DNA from: PLanc-01 sp034678485
GTDB taxonomy: Bacteria > Planctomycetota > Phycisphaerae > Sedimentisphaerales > Anaerobacaceae
Assembly: GCA_034678485.1 (NCBI GenBank)
Contig: JAXDBU010000165.1
Span: forward strand, 17,593 to 81,592
Reading direction: 5' to 3'
DNA length: 64,000 nucleotides
A model generated the notes under the pieces. That model did no database searches and was not told the DNA's origin. It saw only the letters and a list, made by a program, of their open reading frames with translations. This document shows, piece after piece, positions 26,641 to 34,246 of this stretch; the stretch's first letter is position 1; each line of letters begins with the position of its first letter. Position numbers and translations under genes: made by a program.

Positions 26641-27047
26641 AGGGTTTCACCCTCATCGAATTGATGATCGTGGTCGTCATTCTGGGTCTGCTGGCGACGA
26701 CGGTGATGCCGAAGATCCTGAGCAAGCCGGATCAGGCCCGCCGCACGAAAGCAGCAGTCGAGATCCGCGCGATTCAGTCGGCTCTGGCAATGTTCAAGAC
26801 CGACACGGGACGTTTTCCCACCACCGGCGAGGGTTTGCAGGCGCTGGTCGCCAATCCGGGACTCAAGGGATACGACTCCGAGGGCTATCTGGAGAAAGTG
26901 CCCAACGACCCGTGGGGCAATCCGTACATCTACCTCAGCCCGGGTCTTCACAGCAAAGACTACGACCTGGAGTCGCTCGGCAAGGACGGCAACGACGGCG
27001 GTGCGGACAAGGACGCCGACATCGAAAGCTGGAACCTCGAGGGATGA
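26598..27047 (+). CDS. gspG: Major pseudopilin GspG
   Basis: This 149-residue protein has a 16-residue leader ending in Lys-Gly, then the class-III signal G/FTLIELMIVVVILG with Glu+5. The family-specific C-terminal part carries YPTTGEGLQALV-like TTGEGLQALVANPG, VPNDPWGNPYIYLSPG and the calcium-loop-like LGKDGNDGG. The GspG signature is complete. Prepilin peptidase would cut after Gly16 (enzyme not encoded in the window). GspG polymerises into the pseudopilus shaft. A hairpin-rich 209-nt gap follows before gspI, which may let gspG be expressed at a higher level than the minor pseudopilins. Confidence 0.96.
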   Translation: MRQSSIINRRSSIAKGFTLIELMIVVVILGLLATTVMPKILSKPDQARRTKAAVEIRAIQSALAMFKTDTGRFPTTGEGLQALVANPGLKGYDSEGYLEKVPNDPWGNPYIYLSPGLHSKDYDLESLGKDGNDGGADKDADIESWNLEG

Positions 27048-27129
27048 CCGGGCGACGACGCGCGTCACCCTGGGTGACAGTGTTTGCCGTCCTGGGCACA
27101 GGCCCTTGTCATCCTGGATACAGGCCCTT

Positions 27130-27228
27130 GTCATCCTGAGCGCAAGCGAAGGATCCGGCCGACGAAGGGGACGGCACCCGTGTGGACGCCCATTCGCGGG
27201 CCGGATGCTTCACTTCGTTCAACATGAC
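27130..27228. repeat. Dispersed hairpin element, copy A (GTCAT...ATGAC)
   Basis: The left arm starts GTCATCCTGAGCG and contains AAGCGAAGGATCCGGCC. The right arm contains GGCCGGATGCTTC and ends TTCAACATGAC. The arms are complementary over about 28 nt with a few mismatches, enclosing about 40 nt. It lies inside the T2SS operon between gspG and gspI. Directly before it an 18-nt unit (CAGGCCCTTGTCATCCTG) is repeated at 27099 and 27121, and a short perfect palindrome, GTCACCC-T-GGGTGAC, is at 27064. Two relatives occur at 47421 and 49699. Confidence 0.75.
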
Positions 27229-27256
27229 AGAGCAGAGGAGGCCGCAGGTGTGTGAA

Positions 27257-27682
27257 ATGAGACTCGCAAGAGCCAGTGCCTTCACGCTGATCGAGACTGT
27301 CGCAGCCCTGGCGATCGTATCCATCGCCCTGCTCGGGCTGCTGCAGCTCCACCTGGTCAGCATGCGCATGGCCGACAAGGCACAGGCGACCACGCAGGCG
27401 GTCTTTCTCGCGCAGGCGAAGATGGCAGAGGCACTGGCATCCGGGTTCCCATCGTTGGGGACCCGGTCCGGCGTCGCGGAAGCCGACGGCCTCCGGCTCA
27501 CCTGGCGCACCGAGGTCACGGACGCACCGGCTGCGCAGCGGCAATTGCTGGGCGTCCGGCTCGACCGCCTGCGGAGGGTCTCGGTCGATGTGACGTGCGG
27601 AGACAATCCCCGCGGACCACAGGTCCAGCTGAGCACGTGCGTGGCGGAGAACAAGATCCGTGAAATGCAGGACCGAACATAG
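27257..27682 (+). CDS. gspI: Minor pseudopilin GspI-like
   Basis: This 141-residue protein starts MRLARASA and has the N-methylation motif A/FTLIETVAALAIVSIALLGLLQLHL. Ala sits at -1 in place of the usual Gly. Glu+5 is kept. The ALAIVSIALLGLL stretch and the later FLAQAKMAEAL are typical of GspI, which forms part of the pseudopilus tip with J and K. The ATG at 27257 is preceded by AGGAGG 17-22 nt and GCAGG 8 nt upstream. The open frame extends to 27182, but those codons come from the hairpin element. Confidence 0.85.
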   Translation: MRLARASAFTLIETVAALAIVSIALLGLLQLHLVSMRMADKAQATTQAVFLAQAKMAEALASGFPSLGTRSGVAEADGLRLTWRTEVTDAPAAQRQLLGVRLDRLRRVSVDVTCGDNPRGPQVQLSTCVAENKIREMQDRT

Positions 27683-28313
27683 AGCGTTTACCCTGATCGA
27701 GATGCTGGTCTCGCTGGCAATCGTGGCCACCATCGTCACGATGGTGTACGGCAGCTACGCGGCCACGTCCCGATCTCTGGACGTCTACAGCAGTCGGACC
27801 GCCTGCTCCGAAAGAACCCATCTCGTCCTGCGTCTCCTGGCCCGCCAAATCCGCTGCGCGTACGCGCCGGCCACCTCAAAGCCGGTGTTTGAAGGCGGAC
27901 AGCGGAACCTCCGAGGCGACGTTCTCTCGTTCGCAACGACCGGCGGGTTGGGCCAGGGATTCGACGGTCCCACGGGCATCTCGCTCATCGGCTATCGCTA
28001 CGACGAATCAGGCAAGACTCTCTCGATCTGCTGCGAGAATTGGACGGGCCGCTCGGGTAACCTGCAACACGCAGACGCATGGCAGCCCATACTCACTGCT
28101 GTCACCGGTGTCGAGCTGGGCTTCTACGACGGGCGCGACTGGCAACCGCGATGGGATGCGAAGGCGAGCGGCCAATTGCCGAAGGCCGTGAGGGTCGCAA
28201 TCTCGGTCACTGACGCACAGGGGCGCGAACATCACTACGGCACAACAGTCGCAACCGTCTGTCGACGGATCTCACAGGTTCAAAAGGCCAAGAAGGCAGG
28301 TGGACGGACATGA
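27660..28313 (+). CDS. gspJ: Minor pseudopilin GspJ-like
   Basis: This 217-residue protein starts at a GTG inside the end of gspI (23-nt overlap). The leader is only nine residues and ends in Arg-Ala; the processing motif is A/FTLIEMLVSLAIVATIVTMVYGSY with Glu+5. The later RLLARQIRCAY helix and VTGVELGFYDG strand match GspJ, a tip pseudopilin. As in GspI, position -1 is Ala. The gene overlaps gspK by 4 nt. Confidence 0.86.
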   Translation: MKCRTEHRAFTLIEMLVSLAIVATIVTMVYGSYAATSRSLDVYSSRTACSERTHLVLRLLARQIRCAYAPATSKPVFEGGQRNLRGDVLSFATTGGLGQGFDGPTGISLIGYRYDESGKTLSICCENWTGRSGNLQHADAWQPILTAVTGVELGFYDGRDWQPRWDAKASGQLPKAVRVAISVTDAQGREHHYGTTVATVCRRISQVQKAKKAGGRT

Positions 28314-29302
28314 CAAGATCTTCCGTAGGCTACAGAAGAGACGGGTTCATTCTCATCGTCGTGCTCGGGGCGATTCTGATCCTCTCGGGCCTGCTCTTCG
28401 GATTCAACCAGACGGTGCGGACCCGACTGAACACCGCGGACAGCTTCTACAGAATGGAGCAAATCGCCAATGGGGCGCGGACCGGTGTGCAGATCGCCCT
28501 CGCAGCGATCCGGGACACGGACGACCTCGGCACGGACTCGCAGTTGTCCAGACTGCTCACCGGCGACAGCACGTTCTCCGTCGAGGACATCCAGTACACC
28601 ATCACGGTGATCGACGAGAGTGGCCTGATCAACGTGAACCGCCTCGAGGGTGCGAACGGGCAGATCGACCGCCGGAGCGTCGACCAGCTCCTGCGGCTCA
28701 TCGACCTGTTGAACACTCAACAGAAGGACGGCGCCAAGAGAATCGGCTACGGCATCGTGCCATGCCTCATCGACTGGGTCGATTCCGACGACGAGGTGAC
28801 CCATCTGCCCTTCATCCAGCGCGAAAACACCGGAGCTGAGAGCAACGACTACGCGTCGCAATCACCCTCCCGTTCGTGTAGGAATCAGCCGCTCGACACG
28901 GTGGAGGATCTGCTCGGCGTCAAAGGAATCACGCCGGAGGTCCTGAGCCGCCTGCGCCCGTACCTGACGTGTGCAGGCGACGGCAGGATCAACATCAACA
29001 CGGCGCCGAGTCTCGTCATCCAATCCCTGTCGGAACTGATGGACGGTGCCGTCGCCCAGATGATCCTCAACCAGCGCAAGCTCAGACCATTCGAGAACCT
29101 GGCACAACTCCGCAACATGCCGGGCATGACCGATAACACATACCGAGCGATCAAGGACCGAATCGTGGTCCGTCCGACGGAACGGTTCTACCGCGTCCGG
29201 TCGCAGGCAAGCATGGCGGATCGCACGTGCACGGTCGAAGCCCTGCTGCAAAGAAACACAGAGGCCGGAACGGTCGATATGATAATGTACCGGGAGATAT
29301 GA
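28310..29302 (+). CDS. gspK: Minor pseudopilin GspK-like
   Basis: This 330-residue protein has a short leader (MTRSSVGYRRDG) and the motif G/FILIVVLGAILILSG. It lacks Glu at +5, as is normal for GspK at the pseudopilus tip. The body contains the GspK domain, including VIDESGLINVNRL, a helix-hairpin-helix region (DLLGVKGITPEVLSRLRPYLT), GRININTAP and a second HhH-like block (FENLAQLRNMPGM). It overlaps gspJ and gspL by 4 nt each. Confidence 0.92.
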   Translation: MTRSSVGYRRDGFILIVVLGAILILSGLLFGFNQTVRTRLNTADSFYRMEQIANGARTGVQIALAAIRDTDDLGTDSQLSRLLTGDSTFSVEDIQYTITVIDESGLINVNRLEGANGQIDRRSVDQLLRLIDLLNTQQKDGAKRIGYGIVPCLIDWVDSDDEVTHLPFIQRENTGAESNDYASQSPSRSCRNQPLDTVEDLLGVKGITPEVLSRLRPYLTCAGDGRININTAPSLVIQSLSELMDGAVAQMILNQRKLRPFENLAQLRNMPGMTDNTYRAIKDRIVVRPTERFYRVRSQASMADRTCTVEALLQRNTEAGTVDMIMYREI

Positions 29303-31029
29303 CCTCCCGCCTGATCTTGACAATGGACTTGGACCCAATGGGCATTCGATCCGCATTGAACAGGCAAAGGCTCCTTCGCGAGTTCTCCTGCATACCAGGC
29401 AACCGCCCGGTCAGGACGAAGAACGCCTGTATTCTCGGGGCCGTCAAGAAGATGATGTCACTCAAGAACAAGGGCCTGATGTCCCTCAAGAACATGGACC
29501 CGCGGGTTCTTCTTCGCAGGTCCGGCTTGGACCTCGGGAAGAACAAGAGATCGCCCAAACGATGCATCGGCATCGATATCGGACGTTTCCATGTGAACGC
29601 CGTGCAGATTGCCCGAACGCCGGAAGGAATCCAGGTCGAAAGGAGAATCGGAATCCAGACCCGGCGCAGCACGGATTCCCTGGCGAGGGTCTTGCGTTCT
29701 CTGACACACGAGCATGGCTTCGATGCCCATGCTGAGGTCGCCGTTTCGCTGCCCCATCATGTCTTCTTCTTCGCGGATGTCGAAACCGATCCGGCCCACG
29801 TGGAGCCGATCCGAGCCGGCGATACCGCCCCTTTGAAGGACTACTTTCCGATCCCCGCGGAGGATATGATCGCCCAAGTCTGCTCCGTGCTGCCGGGCAA
29901 GGCAGGCAAGAACCTCGTGCTCGTAGCCGCCACGTCCTGTGAATCGTTTCGAGAGCAGTTGAGCGTGCTTCGCGAGGCCGGGATCGAACCGTCGTGCGTG
30001 CAGACCCCCACGACCGCGGCGTACGCGACCGTCCTGGCACATCATCCTCAGGGTGCGAAGGGTCTGGCCGTCATGCTGTACGTGGACGAATCCACGCTCA
30101 GTCTCGCCGTGATGCTTGACGGGAATGTCCTGCTGGTCCGCAACCTGCCCATGCTGTCCGCCGACGACCAGGACCCCCGGACGCTGGCGCGACAGACAGC
30201 AGACATCATCACCCAGGAGATCGAAATCACCTGGAAGCGCCTGACCGGCAAAACGCCGGATGCGGGACTTCGCATCTTCCTGATCGCCTCCCAGCGGATG
30301 GCGAACGTGCTCGCTCCTGCGGTCGCGGAGAGGATCGACAGCCAGGTCATCCCGATCGATCCGTACGCCGGCGCCGCCAAGGCCGAGACCGTCGAAGCCG
30401 AGTTCTCCCTGTGCATCGCGGAAGGTGTGGCACGACGGGGAGTTCAGTCCCGAACGTCGGACCGCGTGGATTTCCTGGCGGCCTATCGCGTCCGGACCCG
30501 TCCGCCCATCCGGCCCAAGAGAGAGTTGGCCATCTGCGGCGGCCTGGCCGCGGCGGCCGTGGTCCTCTGGATCGTCTCCCTGTTCATGCAGCTTGCGTCT
30601 CTCGAATCCCAGTACGCGAACCTGAAGGAGCAGGAGGCAGCGATCTTTCGACGCGTGGCGCCGGACGAGCGGACCATCGTAAACCCCGCTGCTCAGCTCC
30701 AGCAGCGACTCGACGCCCTCCGCAAAGACGGCGAGCTGTTCACCTGTTTCAATCCCGGCCGGCCGGCCCCGCTCGAGGTCCTGTCCATGCTGAGCCGGCA
30801 GATGCCCGACAAGGGCAGTCTGAAACTCGAAGACACGCTGATCACGGGAGACAGCGTCCGTATCCAAGGCACGTGCGATTCGTTCGCGACCTTCTTCGCG
30901 TGGCAGCAGTTGCTGGAAAAGACACCCGGGCTGCACCTGTCGGGCACCCCCAAACCCGAGGAGGACCCCCAGTCGAAGAAGGTGCGGTTCACCGTCTCGC
31001 TGTCCACCACGGAGAAGAAGGCCTCATGA
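29299..31029 (+). CDS. gspL: GspL/PilM-PilN-like inner-membrane platform protein
   Basis: This 576-residue protein has a basic N-terminal extension of about 80 residues that is not part of the known fold. An actin-like PilM/GspL cytoplasmic domain follows (CIGIDIGRFHVNAVQ phosphate-1 motif, AEVAVSLPHHVFFF, LYVDESTLSLAVM). One membrane helix (ICGGLAAAAVVLWIVSLFM, residues about 415-433) and a periplasmic PilN-like domain with a coiled-coil start come next. It recruits GspE to the membrane. The ATG at 29299 overlaps gspK by 4 nt; internal ATGs at 29452 and 29482 would remove the extension. Confidence 0.85.
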   Translation: MTSRLILTMDLDPMGIRSALNRQRLLREFSCIPGNRPVRTKNACILGAVKKMMSLKNKGLMSLKNMDPRVLLRRSGLDLGKNKRSPKRCIGIDIGRFHVNAVQIARTPEGIQVERRIGIQTRRSTDSLARVLRSLTHEHGFDAHAEVAVSLPHHVFFFADVETDPAHVEPIRAGDTAPLKDYFPIPAEDMIAQVCSVLPGKAGKNLVLVAATSCESFREQLSVLREAGIEPSCVQTPTTAAYATVLAHHPQGAKGLAVMLYVDESTLSLAVMLDGNVLLVRNLPMLSADDQDPRTLARQTADIITQEIEITWKRLTGKTPDAGLRIFLIASQRMANVLAPAVAERIDSQVIPIDPYAGAAKAETVEAEFSLCIAEGVARRGVQSRTSDRVDFLAAYRVRTRPPIRPKRELAICGGLAAAAVVLWIVSLFMQLASLESQYANLKEQEAAIFRRVAPDERTIVNPAAQLQQRLDALRKDGELFTCFNPGRPAPLEVLSMLSRQMPDKGSLKLEDTLITGDSVRIQGTCDSFATFFAWQQLLEKTPGLHLSGTPKPEEDPQSKKVRFTVSLSTTEKKAS

Positions 31030-31577
31030 TCCGAATGAACCGCAGAGAGAGACAGCTTTCCATCGGCCTGGCCGCAACGCTTGGGATATGGGGCCTCTGG
31101 GCCTTTGCCATCAAGCCGGCGCAAGACCGGATTCGGACGCTGGAACGCATCCTGCCCGAGAAGCAGACGCAGGTGCGTGACCTTCAGACAAAGGGGATCG
31201 AATACATCTCTCTTGAGAATCAGTTCAAGGACCTGCGGGCCAAGATGGCGTCGCAGGACCCCGGGTTCCAGTTGCTGTCCTTTCTGGAGTCGATGATCGC
31301 GCGTCACAAACTGGCGGGCCACACCACCAAACGGCAGGACGTTTTGCAGCCCCAGCCGGACTACTCCGAAACCGTCGTCACCATCGAGATGCAGGACATC
31401 ACGCCCAAGCAGCTCATCACCTTTCTGACCGCCGTTGAGACCGCGGACGCCGTGGTCCGGGTCGGCAGCCTGCACATCCGCAGAGATCCCACGAACGAAG
31501 CCCTGCTCGATTGCACCATCGCGATCCACAATCCCCGTCAGACAGACCCATCCGCCCAACTGGCCCAGGCCCCCTGA
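31026..31577 (+). CDS. gspM: GspM/PilO-like platform protein
   Basis: This 183-residue protein has a short cytoplasmic start (MIRMNRRERQ), one membrane helix (LSIGLAATLGIWGLWAFAI), a coiled-coil region (residues about 30-70) and a ferredoxin-like periplasmic domain (VTIEMQDITPKQLITFLTAVETA). This is the PilO/GspM layout. It pairs with GspL in the inner-membrane platform and ends the T2SS operon. Its last codons (QLAQAP) are copied at 34247, where a segmental duplicate starts. Confidence 0.83.
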   Translation: MIRMNRRERQLSIGLAATLGIWGLWAFAIKPAQDRIRTLERILPEKQTQVRDLQTKGIEYISLENQFKDLRAKMASQDPGFQLLSFLESMIARHKLAGHTTKRQDVLQPQPDYSETVVTIEMQDITPKQLITFLTAVETADAVVRVGSLHIRRDPTNEALLDCTIAIHNPRQTDPSAQLAQAP

Positions 31578-32130
31578 CGCTCCGCCATCCGCGTCAATCC
31601 GGCGGCACTTCCATGTCATGCCATCACGGGGAGGTACTGTGCCTTCCTGCACGACAGCAGAATGCAGTTCTCCCTACAGAATTGTGTTGACATGTGCGGG
31701 GGGGGGTATCCACAATGGTAGATGTGTGGACGAGCCGAGACCGGCGCCTTCAGTCGAGCGAAGTGATTTTGACCTTGCAGCGGCGAACAAGGGACCGTTT
31801 GTGCGAGTGCAGTAGCGCTCTTTTGGGAGAAAGGAGCGAATGCGGTGGGCTGCAACGAGAGGCAAAGAGCAATTCGGAGGGCAGACAGGCGTCCGTCAAG
31901 GCGGCGTGTCCGCTCAATCATCCATCATCCATTATCCATCATCAATTCCCATGGCTTCACGCTCATCGAGTTGCTCGTGGTCATTGCGGTGATCGCGGTG
32001 CTGATGGCGGTCTTGCTTCCGGCACTGGGCCGGGTCCGCAAGCAGGCGAGGGCAGTGATCTGCCGGTCCAACTTGAGACAATGGGGGCAGATCCTGGCGA
32101 CGTACACGGCGGAGAACGACGGCCGGCTTG
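31555..32130 (+). repeat. Segmental duplication, copy 1 (gspM tail, promoter, pseudopilin 5' part)
   Basis: About 570 nt here are nearly identical by eye to 34247-34830. The shared sequence starts inside the last codons of gspM (CCCAACTGGCCCAGG), crosses the whole intergenic region with its poly-G promoter, and continues through the first 90-95 codons of the pseudopilin. It then gives way to diverged sequence. Since gspM is a single complete gene here, this copy is the source or parental one. Confidence 0.85.
31687..31716 (+). promoter_or_regulatory. Putative promoter with 9-G tract (pseudopilin 1)
   Basis: A perfect TTGACA (31687-31692) is followed by a run of nine G (31698-31706), then TATCCA (spacing 14) and CACAAT (spacing 18). 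The homopolymer lies inside the spacer, so a change in its length would change promoter spacing. The copy at 34382 has ten G. Promoter activity is inferred from sequence alone. Confidence 0.45.
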
Positions 32131-32798
32131 GATGCAGCAGTGACTACTCTGGGGTTGCTGCTGCATGGTTCTTTCGGGGAGACACACCTTTCGAGGAAGG
32201 CGACCTTGCGTCGCGATCATTGTCTCTGTCGGCCGATACGGAGAGAATTCGCTGCTGTCCCACCGCTGCGCGAGATGTCGCCAGCGACGGTCTGGGCACG
32301 GCCAGTCGGGACTCACGGGTCCTTGTGCAGTGGAGAGATGGGATGACCACCTTTCAGGCATGGGATATCGTCTACCCGTCTCCATCCGTTCATGGGAGCT
32401 ATGGGTTCAACGGGTGGTTGTTGTCCGGAGACTACAGCGGAACACGTCACACAGTGACCCCTGAGTACATCAACGTGACGAACATCCGCGAGCAAGGCAA
32501 TGTGCCTGTCCTTCTCGACTCGAAGCGCCCGAGCGAGTGCGCAGACTGTACCGACAACCCGCCGGCGATGGACGGGGATGTGGGCCTTGGCTGTAAGATG
32601 GGACACTTTTGCCTGAACCGGCACGATGGATACGTCAACGGTCTGTTCCTGGACTGGTCTGTGAGACGAATCGGGCTCAAGGAGTTGTGGACCTTGAAGT
32701 GGCAACACAACTCCGACACCGCCGGGCGATGGACCAAGGCCGGCGGCGTGCAACCCGAGGATTGGCCACAGTGGATGCGAGGACTCAAAGATTACTGA
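31845..32798 (+). CDS. Pseudopilin-like secreted protein 1 (H-X9-DG/DUF1559-like)
   Basis: This 317-residue protein has an unusually long basic leader of about 37 residues, with SIIHHPLSIINSHG before the cut site. The class-III motif is G/FTLIELLVVIAVIAVLMAVLLPAL, followed by RVRKQARAVICRSNLRQWGQILATYTAEN. The C-terminus has FCLNRHDGYVNGLFLDWSVRRIGLKELW, the H-x-D/N-G element of planctomycete H-X9-DG pseudopilins. The GTG start at 31845 has AAAGGAG 8 nt upstream. In the paralogue at 34541 the same start and SD are kept, whereas a TAG closes the longer frame here. It sits after gspM but is not a gspH. Its role could be a T2SS or pilus subunit, or a surface fibre. Confidence 0.85.
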   Translation: MGCNERQRAIRRADRRPSRRRVRSIIHHPLSIINSHGFTLIELLVVIAVIAVLMAVLLPALGRVRKQARAVICRSNLRQWGQILATYTAENDGRLGCSSDYSGVAAAWFFRGDTPFEEGDLASRSLSLSADTERIRCCPTAARDVASDGLGTASRDSRVLVQWRDGMTTFQAWDIVYPSPSVHGSYGFNGWLLSGDYSGTRHTVTPEYINVTNIREQGNVPVLLDSKRPSECADCTDNPPAMDGDVGLGCKMGHFCLNRHDGYVNGLFLDWSVRRIGLKELWTLKWQHNSDTAGRWTKAGGVQPEDWPQWMRGLKDY

Positions 32799-32822
32799 CT
32801 GCCACGCCAACGACGGCGGCTG

Positions 32823-32861
32823 AAAGGAGGTGACGCGGAATCGATGGAACGTGGAGAATAA
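32823..32861 (+). promoter_or_regulatory. Perfect anti-16S Shine-Dalgarno plus mini-frame
   Basis: AAAGGAGGTGA (32823-32833) is a full-length complement of the usual 16S rRNA 3' tail. It is followed 10 nt later by ATG and five codons ending in TAA at 32861. The same 11-mer occurs at the same place after the second pseudopilin (35710). It may be a leader peptide site or the relic of a lost gene start. Confidence 0.35.
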
Positions 32862-32924
32862 CCGAACGGAATCGAGAAAACAAGTCGGTCAGAGTGTATT
32901 TTCACAGATTAGAGAGGTGCGAAT

Positions 32925-33479
32925 ATGAAACGCGAGTATTCATGGACTCATATCTTCATTTGCAGCACAATTGTGTTGACTCTCGTGGTCATCAGCGAGG
33001 TCCGCCTGTCCGGCCAGAGCAGCGATACAGTCACTGCGTCGGATAGTAATTCCACGTCGTACATCTTCGAGCTCCGACTCGACGGCGTCACCGTGGCAGA
33101 ATACACGGAGTGCTCGGGCCTGGGATCGAGCAATGAGATTCTCGAAAGCGAGACGGTCTCAGAGTCCGGCGATACCGTGATCACAAAGACGCCGGGCGCC
33201 TTTAGCTGGTACAACATCACTCTGCGACGAACAGGCGTGATCGATAATATGGTCTGGGCCTGGCGCAAGGCCGCGCAGGATGGCGATGCAGAGCAGGCGT
33301 TCCGCGACGGCGTGGTCATCATGCTGAAGGCCAATAACAGGTCCCAGGTTGCCAAGTGGACTTTCGAGCAGGGCTGGGCCGCGAGTCTGACTCTCAATGG
33401 CTCCATCGAGGAACTCACCATCGTCCACGAAGGACTCGCGTACACCACTGATACAAGACCAGGCACTCGATGGCATTGA
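32925..33479 (+). CDS. Exported tail-tube-fold protein (phage T4 gp19/eCIS tube-like)
   Basis: This 184-residue protein matches the gp19/TIGR02241-like tube family along residues 46-172. The matching elements are YIFELRLDGVTVAEYTECSGL, a loop with ITKTPGAFSWYNITLRR, a WAWRKAAQDG helix, a RDGVVIMLKA strand, AKWTFEQGWA and IEELTIVHEGL. In phages and contractile injection systems these proteins stack into the inner tube. Here residues 10-28 form a hydrophobic export signal (FICSTIVLTLVVISEV), which is foreign to that family. No sheath, baseplate, spike or ATPase gene lies nearby. It sits between a pseudopilin and a truncated secreted protein, so an extracellular fibre or tube role is possible. 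GAGAGG lies upstream of the ATG. Confidence 0.83.
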   Translation: MKREYSWTHIFICSTIVLTLVVISEVRLSGQSSDTVTASDSNSTSYIFELRLDGVTVAEYTECSGLGSSNEILESETVSESGDTVITKTPGAFSWYNITLRRTGVIDNMVWAWRKAAQDGDAEQAFRDGVVIMLKANNRSQVAKWTFEQGWAASLTLNGSIEELTIVHEGLAYTTDTRPGTRWH

Positions 33480-33635
33480 CGCAATGCAAGTGCGTTCTCT
33501 GCAACAACATCAAGGCGGGCTGTGAACGGGAGGCAACGCATGAATCGAGGGCCGCCAGGACAGATTGTCCATGGATGAGTCATTTGCCCAAAGGACCGTG
33601 TCTACTGAGAGGGAAAGAACATGGAGTCGTGAACA

Positions 33636-34049
33636 GTGAGTACATTCGTGCCTTGCGTTGTGTCGCTGATTGTCGTCGCAACATGTGTGAACACTGCGGG
33701 CGCGTACAGCTACGTCGTGACCTCCAGCACATGGACCTCCGCACCTGATGAATATTTCCACTACAGTTCCACACGCTGCGAAGAAGAATACCAGACAGCT
33801 ACTGCGAGTGAGGGCGGTGCTTCCTGTACCACGGAAACGTTTGCAGCAGGAATGAGTGGAGACGATGCGTCTGCGAGCGCGGTCAGCATAGCGGAGACTG
33901 ACAAGGACTGGGAATGGGATGGCCCTGCGGGGACAGCACCCGGTGGATCACAGTTGTGGTACTACGCCGGCGACGGCTATTCGCAGGTGAGTGGCGTCAA
34001 CGCTAAGATTCAGGGCGTCATCAGTTCGGGCTACATTAGGTCGTGTTGA
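33636..34049 (+). pseudogene. Secreted protein truncated by IS remnant (paralogue of 35816-36601)
   Basis: The GTG at 33636 starts a signal peptide (CVVSLIVVATCVNTAGA). The mature part contains DWEWDGPAGTAPGGSQLWYY, which aligns with SWEWEGPPSTPAGGILNWAI of the 261-residue protein at 35816. The present frame stops after 137 residues, just where the IS5-type sequence starts (TTAGG/TCGTGTTGAC around 34037-34045), and its last residues and stop come from the IS. The C-terminal half seen in the paralogue is missing. The function is unknown. Confidence 0.65.
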
Positions 34050-34246
34050 CATTCATGGCACCCACCAGAGAAACGCCGCAAGCTGGACAAATGCCAGGAA
34101 ATTGCGACCGGTCTTGTCATAGCGCGTGGCGACTCGGCGAAAATGTTTGATCCGATTGACAAACCGTTCGACCAGATTTCTGCGCCGGTACTGCTTTCGA
34201 AGCGTGCGTCGTTGGACCGTTCGCCCGGCCCGCGAGGGAATCACCA
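34040..34246 (-). mobile_element. IS5-family transposase remnant (C-terminal part only)
   Basis: The minus-strand frame ending at 34053 reads VIPSRAGRTV, RRNLVERFVNRIKHFRRVATRYDKTGRNFLAFVQLA. This is the C-terminal block of IS5-type DDE transposases, with the catalytic Glu in the LVERFVNRIK helix. The N-terminal two thirds, including the first two Asp residues, and the far inverted repeat are absent. The sequence runs straight into the copied gspM tail at 34247. The outer IS end is near 34038-34045. It cannot transpose on its own. Confidence 0.8.

Noticed and set aside
31845..32798. Calling this gene gspH because it follows a T2SS operon that lacks gspH
   Set aside because: Its length, the H-x-D/N-G C-terminal element and the planctomycete DUF1559-like body do not fit GspH, and a second copy exists.
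32925..33479. A full prophage or contractile injection cluster around the tail-tube protein
   Set aside because: No sheath, baseplate, spike, tape-measure, capsid, terminase or integrase gene was found within the window.
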